Origin: Bacteroidota bacterium
Lineage (GTDB): Bacteria > Bacteroidota > Bacteroidia > Chitinophagales > Chitinophagaceae
Assembly (NCBI GenBank): GCA_016711825.1
Contig: JADJSG010000006.1
Location: forward strand, 248,001-312,000
DNA: 64,000 bases
Direction: 5' to 3'
The position numbers and the translations under genes are program-made. Positions 35,538 to 43,766 of this stretch are shown here, one piece after another (the stretch's first letter is position 1; each line of letters starts with the position of its first letter). The notes under the pieces were generated by a model. The model was not told the origin of the DNA. It did no database searches and was given only the letters and a program-made list of their open reading frames with translations.

Positions 35538-36153
35538 TTATTTTATCCGTTTGTCAAAGTTAATATCTTTCATATTCATTACATGTACAATTGGATAAAT
35601 AATATGACTACCTCCAAGATAAAAATTGGCCGAACTGTGTAAATAATCAATTGGATTTTTAGCCAAAGGCGGATGACATACACAGGGATTCATATGTATG
35701 TAATTCAGTTTTTGTTCAATAAAATCATCCGAATAACATTCCTTCCAATCAAATAAGGGCTCAAATGCTTCATGCAATTTTCCTCTCTGTCTATCAGTTT
35801 CGTTCTCAAAACCTGATAACTTTTCTAAAATATCATTTCTGTGATTTGCCTGTAGATTTTCAACAAAGTCATCAGTGATAAATCTTTTGCCATCGCCTAA
35901 AATTCTATTGATCCTTTTTTCGGTATAGCTGAAACTTAATATCACATGAACATGATTAGGCATGATAAGGTATGCATTTACAAAATGTCCGTCTGCCTTT
36001 AATTTATCAAAGAACTTGTCTATTTGCACAGACAAACAGGCTTATATACAAAATAATATCCATTTGTGATTTCAAACAGCGGTAACCAGCGTGCACAGGT
36101 AAATGTCATTGAAAAGATTCCACTACTGTAGGGTATTTTTTGCTTACAGCCAT
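35538..36153 (-). pseudogene. REP-associated tyrosine transposase (RAYT/TnpA_REP), two frameshifts
   Basis: A single-strand HUH/Y1 transposase of the IS200-like superfamily. The long C-terminal piece contains the HUH motif in YLIMPNHVHVIL and the tyrosine region YIHMNPC...NPIDYLHSSANF. The N-terminus is in other frames. MAVSKKYP starts at the ATG at 36151-36153, and then the frame must shift near 36129-36131 (one base missing in TACCCTACAG) to read YSSGIFSMTFTCARWLPLFEITNGY. It must shift again near 36030-36045 to reach the VQIDKFFDKLKADGHF part. In the last frame a TAA lies just upstream, so read-through is impossible. This is a decayed copy. Its active-site residues remain, which suggests recent inactivation. 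Inverted REP-like palindromes lie on both sides. Confidence 0.85.
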
Positions 36154-36217
36154 GAAATAAAAATAAATAAAATATTATTATTGGTTGCTGTTGAATAAGA
36201 TTATGATTGCGACCTCT

Positions 36218-36256
36218 AAGTCGCAGAGTCCCCGAAGCGGGAGACTCTGTGAGCAC
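36218..36256 (-). repeat. REP-like palindrome, right copy (inverted)
   Basis: It reads as the reverse complement of the left copy at 35449-35487, with one mismatch in 39 nt. The stem is the same. It lies 65 bp upstream of the RAYT start and 16 bp beyond the sigma-factor stop. Confidence 0.85.
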
Positions 36257-36272
36257 TGAAGACAATCATTTT

Positions 36273-36854
36273 CTAAAGCAAAATGCCTCTTTCATCAGCT
36301 ATTTTACGCAAGCTGAGCAAGCCATACCTCATTCTTCCCAATGCGGTATTGACACTTACATCTGTGAGATGGGCTATTTCTTTAAAAGAAAGATTTCCAT
36401 ACATACGCAATACCACCACTTCTCTTTGCTCATAGGGTATTAAATCGAGCATTTGTCGCACGCGGCTATGGGTTTGTTTTTGAATGGTTTTATCTTCTAT
36501 GTTTTTTTCTTTTAAATCGAGCAAGCTAAAAATATCGCTGCCATCAGGCAATACCACTTTGGGTATACGCTTTATCATTCTGATATAATCAATGGCTTGA
36601 TTGCGTGCAATACGCATAGCCCAGGGTAAAAACCGACCATCTTCCTGGTATTTTTTCTCTCTAATGCAATGAATGATTTTGATACAGGTATCCTGAAAAA
36701 TATCTTCTGCAAGGTATTTGTCTTTTATAAGCAAGTATATAGCAGTGTAGAATTTACCTTTATATCTGTTGAGTAACTCTGCGGTGGCTTTCACATCATT
36801 TTTTTGAATGAGTGTAAATAAGCCTTCATCTGTTTGATTTTTTAAACTTAGCAT
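36273..36854 (-). CDS. ECF-type RNA polymerase sigma factor
   Basis: The 193-residue protein has the two conserved sigma-70 parts. Region 2 (about 20-90) contains LAEDIFQDTCIKI and GRFLPWAMRIARNQAIDYIR. Region 4 (about 128-185) contains LDLIPYEQREVVVLRMYGNLSFKEIAHLTDVSVNTALGRMRYG as a helix-turn-helix for -35 recognition. The whole ends without an extra domain. ECF factors usually sit next to an anti-sigma gene. Here the downstream side holds the RAYT remnant instead, and no FecR-like gene is seen. The target promoters cannot be read from this window. Confidence 0.93.
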   Translation of the reverse strand: MLSLKNQTDEGLFTLIQKNDVKATAELLNRYKGKFYTAIYLLIKDKYLAEDIFQDTCIKIIHCIREKKYQEDGRFLPWAMRIARNQAIDYIRMIKRIPKVVLPDGSDIFSLLDLKEKNIEDKTIQKQTHSRVRQMLDLIPYEQREVVVLRMYGNLSFKEIAHLTDVSVNTALGRMRYGLLSLRKIADERGILL

Positions 36855-37167
36855 ATCTTCTAGTGTTGTTTTATTGATGAATCAATTAAATATTAAAAAC
36901 AATAATGTAGAAGTGCTTGCTATAGGCGTTTGCTGTTTTGTTTAAAATGTTGTTAAGTTATACTAAGTTTATTTTTTTATCGTTCTTAGGTATCGCATTA
37001 CTTATGTAATTTCTTTTTTATGAAAATGTGTTTATTTTCATTAACGAAGGTATGTTAAATTTATTGTATAAAACTTCACATTTTTTTACACTAAAAAAAA
37101 TACAATAAGTAATGTTTGTAAAGTTATTCCAGAATGGATAGAAATTTGTTACGGTAAAAATAGGGAA
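36855..37167. other. 313-bp AT-rich intergenic region
   Basis: Lies upstream of the sigma factor gene and downstream of the small open reading frame. It contains poly-A/T runs (for example near 37085) but no hairpin, RNA or frame that I recognise. Confidence 0.4.
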
Positions 37168-37455
37168 TTAATTTCGAATTATCAAAAATTCAAAGGGTCT
37201 AAAATCATTTGTATTGATTTTTTTTGATAATGAATGAGAAGGCTTATTGATTCTTTTGGTATAAAGATTGACCAATTCTGCCGAATCCTCTGCTTTTTGT
37301 ACCACTTTTACTTCATCTAATATATAGAGAATTTTCTTCGCTGTATTGGAAGATTGTTCGAGTGGTGATTTTAAATTTTTCTTATTAAATAATATTTCAC
37401 TATTGCTATGTCCCATCTGATTCGTTTTATTTTCCTGACTAACAATGACAAACAT
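37168..37455 (-). CDS. small hypothetical protein
   Basis: A 95-codon frame (or 82 codons from the Met at 37416) that I do not recognise. It is rich in Lys, Asn and Ser, with no membrane segment or signal peptide. Residues about 39-70 (TAKKILYILDEVKVVQKAEDSAELVNLY) could form an amphipathic helix. It lies between the sigma factor and the heme receptor on the same strand as both. The coding status is uncertain. Confidence 0.35.
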   Translation of the reverse strand: MFVIVSQENKTNQMGHSNSEILFNKKNLKSPLEQSSNTAKKILYILDEVKVVQKAEDSAELVNLYTKRINKPSHSLSKKINTNDFRPFEFLIIRN

Positions 37456-37672
37456 TGTGCCAAATTTTAAATATTACCGATGTGGGATAAAAAATAGTTC
37501 ATAACTAGTTTCATATGATAGGGTTAAACATTGTGCCAATCAGTATTTACCACATAAAGATTGATTTAAGATTGGCCTATTTTATTAATCACTTTGGTGC
37601 AAATCAAAATATCTTTTGACTTTGACAAATATCCCCCATGAAGCATTTATTGATGTGTAAAAGGCAAAAAAA

Positions 37673-39880
37673 CTAAAATTGGTAGGCTAGTTCAACAAAC
37701 AAACTTCTTGCAGGAAATAATTGCATGCCGTTATTGCTCGCATGTGGGCTACTTGTAGAAGATGCCGCACCATTTAAAGCTGTATTTTGTAAATTGAAAA
37801 GATTTTTAACCCCAACCTGACATTGAAGGGTGTTTTTCATCATACTTTTCTGCAATGAAACGTTGGCAATATGGATAGGGTTTGTATACAGAAATTGATT
37901 GTCAACGGTTACAACAGGTTGTTTACTATTGTATTTATAATTAAAATGGATGCTTGTTTGGTATTTTTTTATCGTAAGAGATAGATTGTTGGTCAACTCC
38001 AGAATAGAATGCTTCGGAAAAATCAATGATTTTTCAACAAATGTATATCCAATACCTGCTTGAAAAGAGCAAAAACTATTTTTCCATTTTACCTGGGTAT
38101 TGAGCATCCAGTTATTGTAAGACGAAATGTTGCTGTATTTACGTAGCACGCCATGATTATTAAACACCGCCAATGAAATCAGGTTTTTGATTTCATTGTG
38201 GAAGGCATTCATCGACAAGGTTAAGGTAGCATTGGGTAATTTTTGCTGATTTTCGATCCCAATTTCATAATGATCGCCAATTTCAGGTTTCAAATCAGGA
38301 TTTCCGATGATGGTATGGTTTTGATCAATAAATTGTAAATACAATTCTTTCATGGTTGGGGTTCTAAAACCTCGAGCATAAGAAGCCCTTAATTGTGTAG
38401 CCGTATTTAAATCAAATTTTGTATGAAATGCGGGTGTGAATGCAGTTTGGTATTTACTATTGTATATCAATCTGAAAGAGGGTTGTACATTTATTTTTTT
38501 GTATCGGTACAAGGAAGAAAAAAACAAGCCCGTTTCAGAAATATGTTGTTGCTCATTCGCCAGTTTGAAACTTTTACCTAATTCATATCCATACTCATAT
38601 CCAGCAAGTAAATCCAAATTTTTAAATCGATTGGAGGTGATAGTCCCCCTGAGGTTTACATTATCAACTATTGTAGTGTCTTGATCGCCAATGCTTTCAG
38701 TTTCAACCTGACTAAGGGAAACCAAGTCTTTTTTAAACCTATTTTTTGTACGATAGTAGTTGGTATAACTTTGTAATAAATTGATTTTTTCATGTGTATT
38801 GAGGTTTACTTCTGCCCCAATAGATTGAATATTGCGTTGTGTTCGATAATATTCATCAAAGGCATACCCTTCATAAGAGTTAATGATAGGGGTACCTTTA
38901 TTGGTAATTTTTTCGTTGAGGTAAGCACCATAATAGTTGAGCTTTCCTCGTTTGAAAGTATAGATGTATTGCAGGTCGGCCAAATATTGTGTTTTAGGTT
39001 TCCACAATTGAAAACGGTCTTCGCTGTTTTTGGGTGTCCATCCTCTAAAGAAATTTCGGGCCATCGAAACCTGTAAAGAATGATTGGCATTACTTGTATT
39101 GAGGTTGCCACTCATATTGTATCGACCTACACTTTCGGTAAACGCTTTGATACCGCCGCTTAATACTTTACTTGATTGGTTTGAAATAACATTGATTACC
39201 CCGCCTAAAGCGTTGCTACCATAAATAACGCTCATGGGTCCTTGTATCATTTCGATTCGCTTTACATTGCTCATATTGATTTGACCTAAATCAATATTTC
39301 CGTTTTCGCGTCCGGTAACGGGTATTCCATTCAATAATATTTTTACATTTTGTCCACCGATGCCTCCAATACTTAAAGATGACCCTAAAATATTATCATT
39401 TGAAACAAAATTATTCATTTCATAATTCAATACATCATTGAGTGAAACTGCGGCACGTTGCGTAATTTGAGCAGATGAAATGGTGTTTACCTTGTAAATG
39501 GATTGTGTAGCCAATACGGGTGTATTTTGTCCTGTAATTACCACATCTTGTATGTTGACTACTTTTTTTGTCAGGCTTAACATATAAACGTCATGGTCCC
39601 CATTTTTACGCACACTTTTTTCTGTAATATTCACTTTGCGTGTTTCATACCCCATCGCAGTGCAGGTGATTTGAAAAGGATAAGTGATTGCTTTTAATTC
39701 AAGGTATCCATCATTGTTTGCTACGCTGTTGGCTGTTTGCTGATTTGATGTATATTTAACCGACGCAAAGACGATCTTTTCTTTGGTGTCTTTATCCTGC
39801 ATATATATTATCAAATCAGTGGCTTGCATTTTACAAGCCACTAATAAGATACATATGATATGAAGTATTTTTTTTATCAA
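37673..39880 (-). CDS. TonB-dependent outer-membrane receptor, HmuR-like (heme)
   Basis: A 735-residue receptor: signal peptide, a carboxypeptidase-regulatory-like domain (about 22-105), plug domain (about 108-235, with LLNGIPVTGRENG and GPMSVIYGSNALGGVINVIS) and a 22-strand type barrel ending in aromatic F735. The FRTP box at 505-508, H522 and NPDL at 527-530 match the FRAP-His-NPNL arrangement known for heme/hemoglobin receptors. Its partner gene, a HmuY-like heme binder, ends only 12 bp upstream. Heme or a heme-protein is therefore the likely substrate. It would take energy from TonB/ExbBD encoded elsewhere. No Fur-box-like sequence was searched rigorously. Confidence 0.9.
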   Translation of the reverse strand: MIKKILHIICILLVACKMQATDLIIYMQDKDTKEKIVFASVKYTSNQQTANSVANNDGYLELKAITYPFQITCTAMGYETRKVNITEKSVRKNGDHDVYMLSLTKKVVNIQDVVITGQNTPVLATQSIYKVNTISSAQITQRAAVSLNDVLNYEMNNFVSNDNILGSSLSIGGIGGQNVKILLNGIPVTGRENGNIDLGQINMSNVKRIEMIQGPMSVIYGSNALGGVINVISNQSSKVLSGGIKAFTESVGRYNMSGNLNTSNANHSLQVSMARNFFRGWTPKNSEDRFQLWKPKTQYLADLQYIYTFKRGKLNYYGAYLNEKITNKGTPIINSYEGYAFDEYYRTQRNIQSIGAEVNLNTHEKINLLQSYTNYYRTKNRFKKDLVSLSQVETESIGDQDTTIVDNVNLRGTITSNRFKNLDLLAGYEYGYELGKSFKLANEQQHISETGLFFSSLYRYKKINVQPSFRLIYNSKYQTAFTPAFHTKFDLNTATQLRASYARGFRTPTMKELYLQFIDQNHTIIGNPDLKPEIGDHYEIGIENQQKLPNATLTLSMNAFHNEIKNLISLAVFNNHGVLRKYSNISSYNNWMLNTQVKWKNSFCSFQAGIGYTFVEKSLIFPKHSILELTNNLSLTIKKYQTSIHFNYKYNSKQPVVTVDNQFLYTNPIHIANVSLQKSMMKNTLQCQVGVKNLFNLQNTALNGAASSTSSPHASNNGMQLFPARSLFVELAYQF

Positions 39881-39892
39881 AAAGGGTATAAA

Positions 39893-41185
39893 CTATTTTG
39901 CGATTAAGATTTGTTCATGTAGTTGAATATTCTCACCAAGTATATTCAGGATATAATTGCCATTGGCGATATTGGCAACAGGCCATGTAAATGCGTTGAT
40001 TCCTTCTTGTATTTTTACCGCATATGTCATGATGATTTTGCCTGTAAAGTCGATCAATTGCATCGTTGCCATGCCTGATGATTTAGTGTCGAGGAGTATA
40101 TTGATATTGTTTTGTGCAGGATTAGGGTATACACTGTATTGATTTACTATTGAATACAGGTCATTTACTTTTGTTGGGTTCACCATTCTTTTTCTGAAAT
40201 AGATATTTCCTGTGCCACTGCCACTATAACCTGTAAATTGTAATTGATAAATTTTATTGCTTTTATCTTTTATAAAATACGATAATGAATCAGGCACTAC
40301 CCAAGGTCCGCCTGGAGGTGTAAATGATTTCCAATCATAGCCAATAGCAGAAATGGTATTATTCCATGGCGTGGTATACGTACCATAATTATTGCAAGCA
40401 GTATCAACATGTATCATTGCTGCTTTACCAAAGGAAATACCTCTATTACCCAATACTCCAATTACAGAATAAGGTTGTACGGGACCACCTTGGGCAACCA
40501 ATGAGTTATATCTTGTAAAAAAGATATCCCATGTAGCATTGTCAGGCTCACGTAATGAATCAGCACCATTGGCCAAATTGATATAAGCGAAATTTGAATT
40601 AGCATATTTGGTACCTTTAGCCAATGTATAGCTATTGTTTGTGTTTGCAACTATATCACCAACGGTATAGCTATAAGTCATGGTAGTAGATTGTAGGGAA
40701 TCAATGAATACTTTATAAAAAACATTATTCGCTTTTACAATAAAAATACTATCGCCGTATAAGTTATGGGTCACTTGATTATAAGTACCCCAACCAAAAT
40801 TAAAAGGGTTTGCACTTGGGATATCGTTTAAAGCCCCTTGTGACCATTTTTGGTCTAAATTAAAACAAGGTGTAGCAGTTAAGGTATCATTCAGCGTGAT
40901 ACTTCCCCATTGCGATTTGTCTTTATGAACGTTATAAACTTTTACAAAAGCATTACCAGCATTGTGATTTGCCCAAATCGCTGAACTGTCGCCTGCAAAC
41001 ATGCTAAAAGCCAAATGCCAGTTCATATTATTTTCAGATTTTACAGTGCCATTGGCCATACTGTAAAATACATCATTACCACTTCCGGTGGCCATTGACA
41101 CCGAATCGTTTACCCATGCATTTTGTGCATTTACACTCAAACTCATTCCTATTAAAGAAAGTATTGATAAAAATTTACGTTTCAT
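39893..41185 (-). CDS. HmuY-like heme-binding protein with T9SS type A tail
   Basis: A secreted protein of about 430 residues. The signal peptide is MKRKFLSILSLIGMSLSVNA. The frame extends five codons farther up to 41200, but the ATG at 41185 is preferred because it follows the -7 element by 23 bp and starts the signal peptide. The middle holds the HmuY-type repeats: NATWDIFFTRYN and AIGYDWKSF with SYFIKDKSNKIYQLQFTGY. These are the strands of the heme-binding fold. In Porphyromonas the HmuY protein is a lipoprotein; here the end is a sorting domain with YSVYPNPAQNNINI, which suggests release through T9SS. It precedes the TonB receptor by 12 bp, forming a hmuYR-like operon. Confidence 0.85.
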   Translation of the reverse strand: MKRKFLSILSLIGMSLSVNAQNAWVNDSVSMATGSGNDVFYSMANGTVKSENNMNWHLAFSMFAGDSSAIWANHNAGNAFVKVYNVHKDKSQWGSITLNDTLTATPCFNLDQKWSQGALNDIPSANPFNFGWGTYNQVTHNLYGDSIFIVKANNVFYKVFIDSLQSTTMTYSYTVGDIVANTNNSYTLAKGTKYANSNFAYINLANGADSLREPDNATWDIFFTRYNSLVAQGGPVQPYSVIGVLGNRGISFGKAAMIHVDTACNNYGTYTTPWNNTISAIGYDWKSFTPPGGPWVVPDSLSYFIKDKSNKIYQLQFTGYSGSGTGNIYFRKRMVNPTKVNDLYSIVNQYSVYPNPAQNNINILLDTKSSGMATMQLIDFTGKIIMTYAVKIQEGINAFTWPVANIANGNYILNILGENIQLHEQILIAK

Positions 41186-41208
41186 AATTATTATTTTCAT
41201 TTAGGTGG

Positions 41209-41216
41209 CAAAGGTA
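41209..41216 (-). promoter_or_regulatory. -7 promoter element of the hmuY-like operon
   Basis: Minus-strand TACCTTTG is a perfect TAnnTTTG, the same core as rpsA and aspS. The start would lie about 20 nt before the ATG at 41185. Confidence 0.55.
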
Positions 41217-41289
41217 CTTTTCAAAGCCCTAAATTGGCTAAAATCAATAAATTATGACATTACTATGACAAATAAAAAAAGGGTTCAAA

Positions 41290-41820
41290 TTAAGGAGGTA
41301 AAGGACCTGAATAAGTGCCACAATAAGGGCTAAAAAAACAAGGTTTATGAAAATTTATTTGTATGGGTTGGTTTGATTTTTGATTCAGTTTCAACACATA
41401 ATCGGCGTTACTATATTTTTCATACAAACATGCAGCATCCCACACCACAAAAGGGGTATTATTAGGTACTTTAAAGGGTTTTGCTTTCCAGTCTTCAATA
41501 AAACAATAGGTAAGCCCACTTTTAAGTTTTACTGTAAAAGCACCATTTTTATCAGTCATTACTTTTTTATAAAATGTATTTTGTCCTTTACGTGAGGGTT
41601 TGTTTCTAACCCCTATTTGTATAAACAATTCTTTATCAGCCAATGGTTTGGGGCTTTTTAATTGTTCAAGCATTTCTTCACTTGGCATGGCTCCTCCGCA
41701 GTAATCAGCGGTTTGGGTTACCATTCCATGTACCAAAACCCATTTTGTTTTCGTTTTTTTAGTGGCTGACACGTTCATGAAAGCTAAAAGCCATAGTAAG
41801 CAGAGGGTTCCTATTTTCAT
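41290..41820 (-). CDS. secreted protein of unknown function (YCGGAMP motif)
   Basis: A 176-residue protein with a signal peptide (to about residue 19) and a carboxypeptidase-regulatory-like beta-sandwich pattern: VLVHGMVTQTADYCGGAMPSEEML and DKNGAFTVKLKSGLTYC. The YCGGAxP motif, with conserved cysteines in the middle (YCFIEDW) and at the end (CFFSPYCGTY), suggests disulfide bonds outside the cytoplasm. I recall similar small secreted proteins in Bacteroidota but cannot assign a function. It lies just downstream of asd, by 5 bp, on the same strand. Confidence 0.7.
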   Translation of the reverse strand: MKIGTLCLLWLLAFMNVSATKKTKTKWVLVHGMVTQTADYCGGAMPSEEMLEQLKSPKPLADKELFIQIGVRNKPSRKGQNTFYKKVMTDKNGAFTVKLKSGLTYCFIEDWKAKPFKVPNNTPFVVWDAACLYEKYSNADYVLKLNQKSNQPIQINFHKPCFFSPYCGTYSGPLPP

Positions 41821-41825
41821 ATTGA

Positions 41826-42818
41826 TTATTGTATAAAGTGTTTTTCAAGTAAATATTCTGCTATCTGCACGGCATTGGTAGCCGCACCTTTTCTTAAGTT
41901 GTCTGATACTATCCAGCAATTTAAGGTATTGGCTTGTGATTCATCTCTTCTGATTCGTCCTACAAATACATCATCTTTATCATGAGCATTTAAGGGCATG
42001 GGGTAGAGCAATTTTTCGATATCATCCATAACCACAATACCAGGTGAGTGTTGTAAAATCGATTTTACCTCAGCGAGGTCAAATGCATGGGCAAACTCAA
42101 TATTGACACTTTCGCTATGACCACCCATCACAGGTAAACGCACACAAGTAGCAGTCAATTGAATATGATTGTCCTGCATTATTTTTTTGGTTTCATTGGT
42201 CATTTTCATTTCCTCTTTGGTATATCCGTTATCGGTAAATACATCAATCTGTGGAATGATATTGAGGTCGATTGTGTAAGGATATATTTTTTCGCCTTCA
42301 ATATTATTTCTTTCATTCAGCAATTGATTCACGGCTTTCACCCCAGTGCCTGTGACTGACTGATAGGTAGAAACCACTACCCTTTTTATGGCATATTTTT
42401 CATGTAAAGGTTTTAGTACCATCACCAGTTGTATGGTGGAACAATTCGGGTTGGCAATAATATAATCATCTTGGGTAATCACCTCTCCATTCACTTCGGG
42501 TACGACCAGTTTTTTATCCTTATCCATACGCCAGGCCGACGAATTGTCAATTACCCTGATACCCGCTTCAGCAAATAAGGGTGCCAAGGCCAATGAAGTA
42601 TTACCACCCGCTGAAAACAAGGCTACGGAAGGCTTAGCGGCTATTGCGTCCTGATAGGATACAACGGGATATTTTATGCCTTTAAATTCGATCTCTTTAC
42701 CGATAGATTGTTGCGAAGCCACCGGAATTAATGCAGTGACCGGAAAATTTCTTTCGGCTAATACTTGCAACATTTTAGTACCTACTAACCCGGTTGCACC
42801 TACTACGCATACTTTCAT
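41826..42818 (-). CDS. asd: aspartate-semialdehyde dehydrogenase
   Basis: NADP-dependent enzyme that reduces L-aspartyl-4-phosphate to the semialdehyde, the branch point to lysine, DAP, threonine and methionine. The 330-residue protein has the nucleotide-binding start VCVVGATGLVGTKML, then ASxxSIG-like loop, LFSAGGNTS and the active-site cysteine C126 in NPNCST. The conserved His in GGHSESVNIEF (about residue 230) is also present. The start at 42818 follows a perfect -7 element. DAP production ties it functionally to peptidoglycan, and mtgA lies directly upstream on the same strand. Confidence 0.96.
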   Translation of the reverse strand: MKVCVVGATGLVGTKMLQVLAERNFPVTALIPVASQQSIGKEIEFKGIKYPVVSYQDAIAAKPSVALFSAGGNTSLALAPLFAEAGIRVIDNSSAWRMDKDKKLVVPEVNGEVITQDDYIIANPNCSTIQLVMVLKPLHEKYAIKRVVVSTYQSVTGTGVKAVNQLLNERNNIEGEKIYPYTIDLNIIPQIDVFTDNGYTKEEMKMTNETKKIMQDNHIQLTATCVRLPVMGGHSESVNIEFAHAFDLAEVKSILQHSPGIVVMDDIEKLLYPMPLNAHDKDDVFVGRIRRDESQANTLNCWIVSDNLRKGAATNAVQIAEYLLEKHFIQ

Positions 42819-42849
42819 TTCAAAGTTTTTTTAATTGATGATTTACCTG

Positions 42850-42857
42850 CAAACATA
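42850..42857 (-). promoter_or_regulatory. -7 promoter element of asd
   Basis: Minus-strand TATGTTTG is a perfect TAnnTTTG, 32 bp before the ATG. Confidence 0.5.
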
Positions 42858-42931
42858 CTAAAATCTTGCCTTGCTTTGTATTAAATACCCTTGCCTATTT
42901 TCAGGTAATAAGTGAACGATTTTATCACAAA

Positions 42932-43636
42932 TCAATTTTCAATGATACGCATCGTTTCAGGATCGTCAGCCAAATTATTCATTTGTTTGAGTATCCATTG
43001 GTGTTTACGTACGATGATTGGTGCCGGATTTTTGATGGTAAAGAGTATAGGGTTTGGCAAAATGGCCGCTATCCAAGCCGCTTCACTTTTAGTGAGGTCT
43101 TTGGCATTTTTTTTAAAATAATGCTGGGCAGCCGCCTGAATGCCAAAAATACCTTTACCCATTTCAGCTACATTTAAATATGTTTCTAATATGCGTTTTT
43201 TGCCCCAGATAAGTTCAATCATAAAAGTATGGTAAACTTCTAAACCTTTACGAAACCAGTTTCTTCCATTCCATAAAAACACATTTTTTGCCACTTGCTG
43301 CGAAATGGTACTGGCACCTTTTACTTTTTTATGTTTTGGATCATTATTGTATTTGATGGCTTTTTTGATGGCGTCAATATCAAACCCGTTATGGTCGGGA
43401 AACAGTTGGTCTTCGGAACAGATAACAGCAAGCTTGATATGTGGGCCCATGTCGGGATACTTGATCGATGAATGGTGCAAGCCATACCCTTTGAGTAATG
43501 AACCAATCATTACTGTAGTAACAGGTGGATGAATCCATTTGCAAACAACGATATAACATACGTTTGCAAGAAACAATATCAAGAAGAAGCGTCGTAGTTT
43601 TTTCCAGAAAGAAACACTTGATTTTTTTTTCGCCAT
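42932..43636 (-). CDS. mtgA: monofunctional biosynthetic peptidoglycan transglycosylase
   Basis: An inner-membrane glycosyltransferase (GT51) that polymerises lipid II into glycan strands. From the Met at 43636 it is about 234 residues, with one membrane segment (FFLILFLANVCYIVVC). Family motifs: CSEDQLFPDHNGFD with the catalytic Glu, KGASTISQQVAKNVFLW, RKGLEVYHTFMIELIW and LETYLNVAEMGKGIFGIQAAA. The frame extends upstream to 43690, but MAKKKSSVSFWKKL is the normal start of this protein. No transpeptidase domain follows, so it is the stand-alone MtgA type. Confidence 0.95.
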   Translation of the reverse strand: MAKKKSSVSFWKKLRRFFLILFLANVCYIVVCKWIHPPVTTVMIGSLLKGYGLHHSSIKYPDMGPHIKLAVICSEDQLFPDHNGFDIDAIKKAIKYNNDPKHKKVKGASTISQQVAKNVFLWNGRNWFRKGLEVYHTFMIELIWGKKRILETYLNVAEMGKGIFGIQAAAQHYFKKNAKDLTKSEAAWIAAILPNPILFTIKNPAPIIVRKHQWILKQMNNLADDPETMRIIEN

Positions 43637-43641
43637 TGGCG

Positions 43642-43649
43642 TAAAAGTA
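43642..43649 (-). promoter_or_regulatory. candidate -7 element of mtgA
   Basis: Minus-strand TACTTTTA lies 5 bp before the ATG at 43636, suggesting a leaderless transcript. Confidence 0.35.
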
Positions 43650-43735
43650 AAAATAATCTTGAAATTAACCTTAGTTCTTTTATAAAGCAATCACAATCCT
43701 CGCAGTTTGTAAAAGGGCTCTTTCCAATTTTTAAT

Positions 43736-43743
43736 TACCTTTG
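43736..43743 (+). promoter_or_regulatory. -7 promoter element of aspS
   Basis: TACCTTTG followed by CCCCC, a perfect TAnnTTTG, 23 bp before the ATG. Confidence 0.6.
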
Positions 43744-43766
43744 CCCCCTTAATAAATAAGAAAACT

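Noticed and set aside
35401..35598. 65-codon plus-strand frame over the left REP palindrome
   Set aside because: It is made of the palindrome and RAYT antisense. The inverted copy gives the same residues (ESPASGTLRL), showing it is a repeat shadow.
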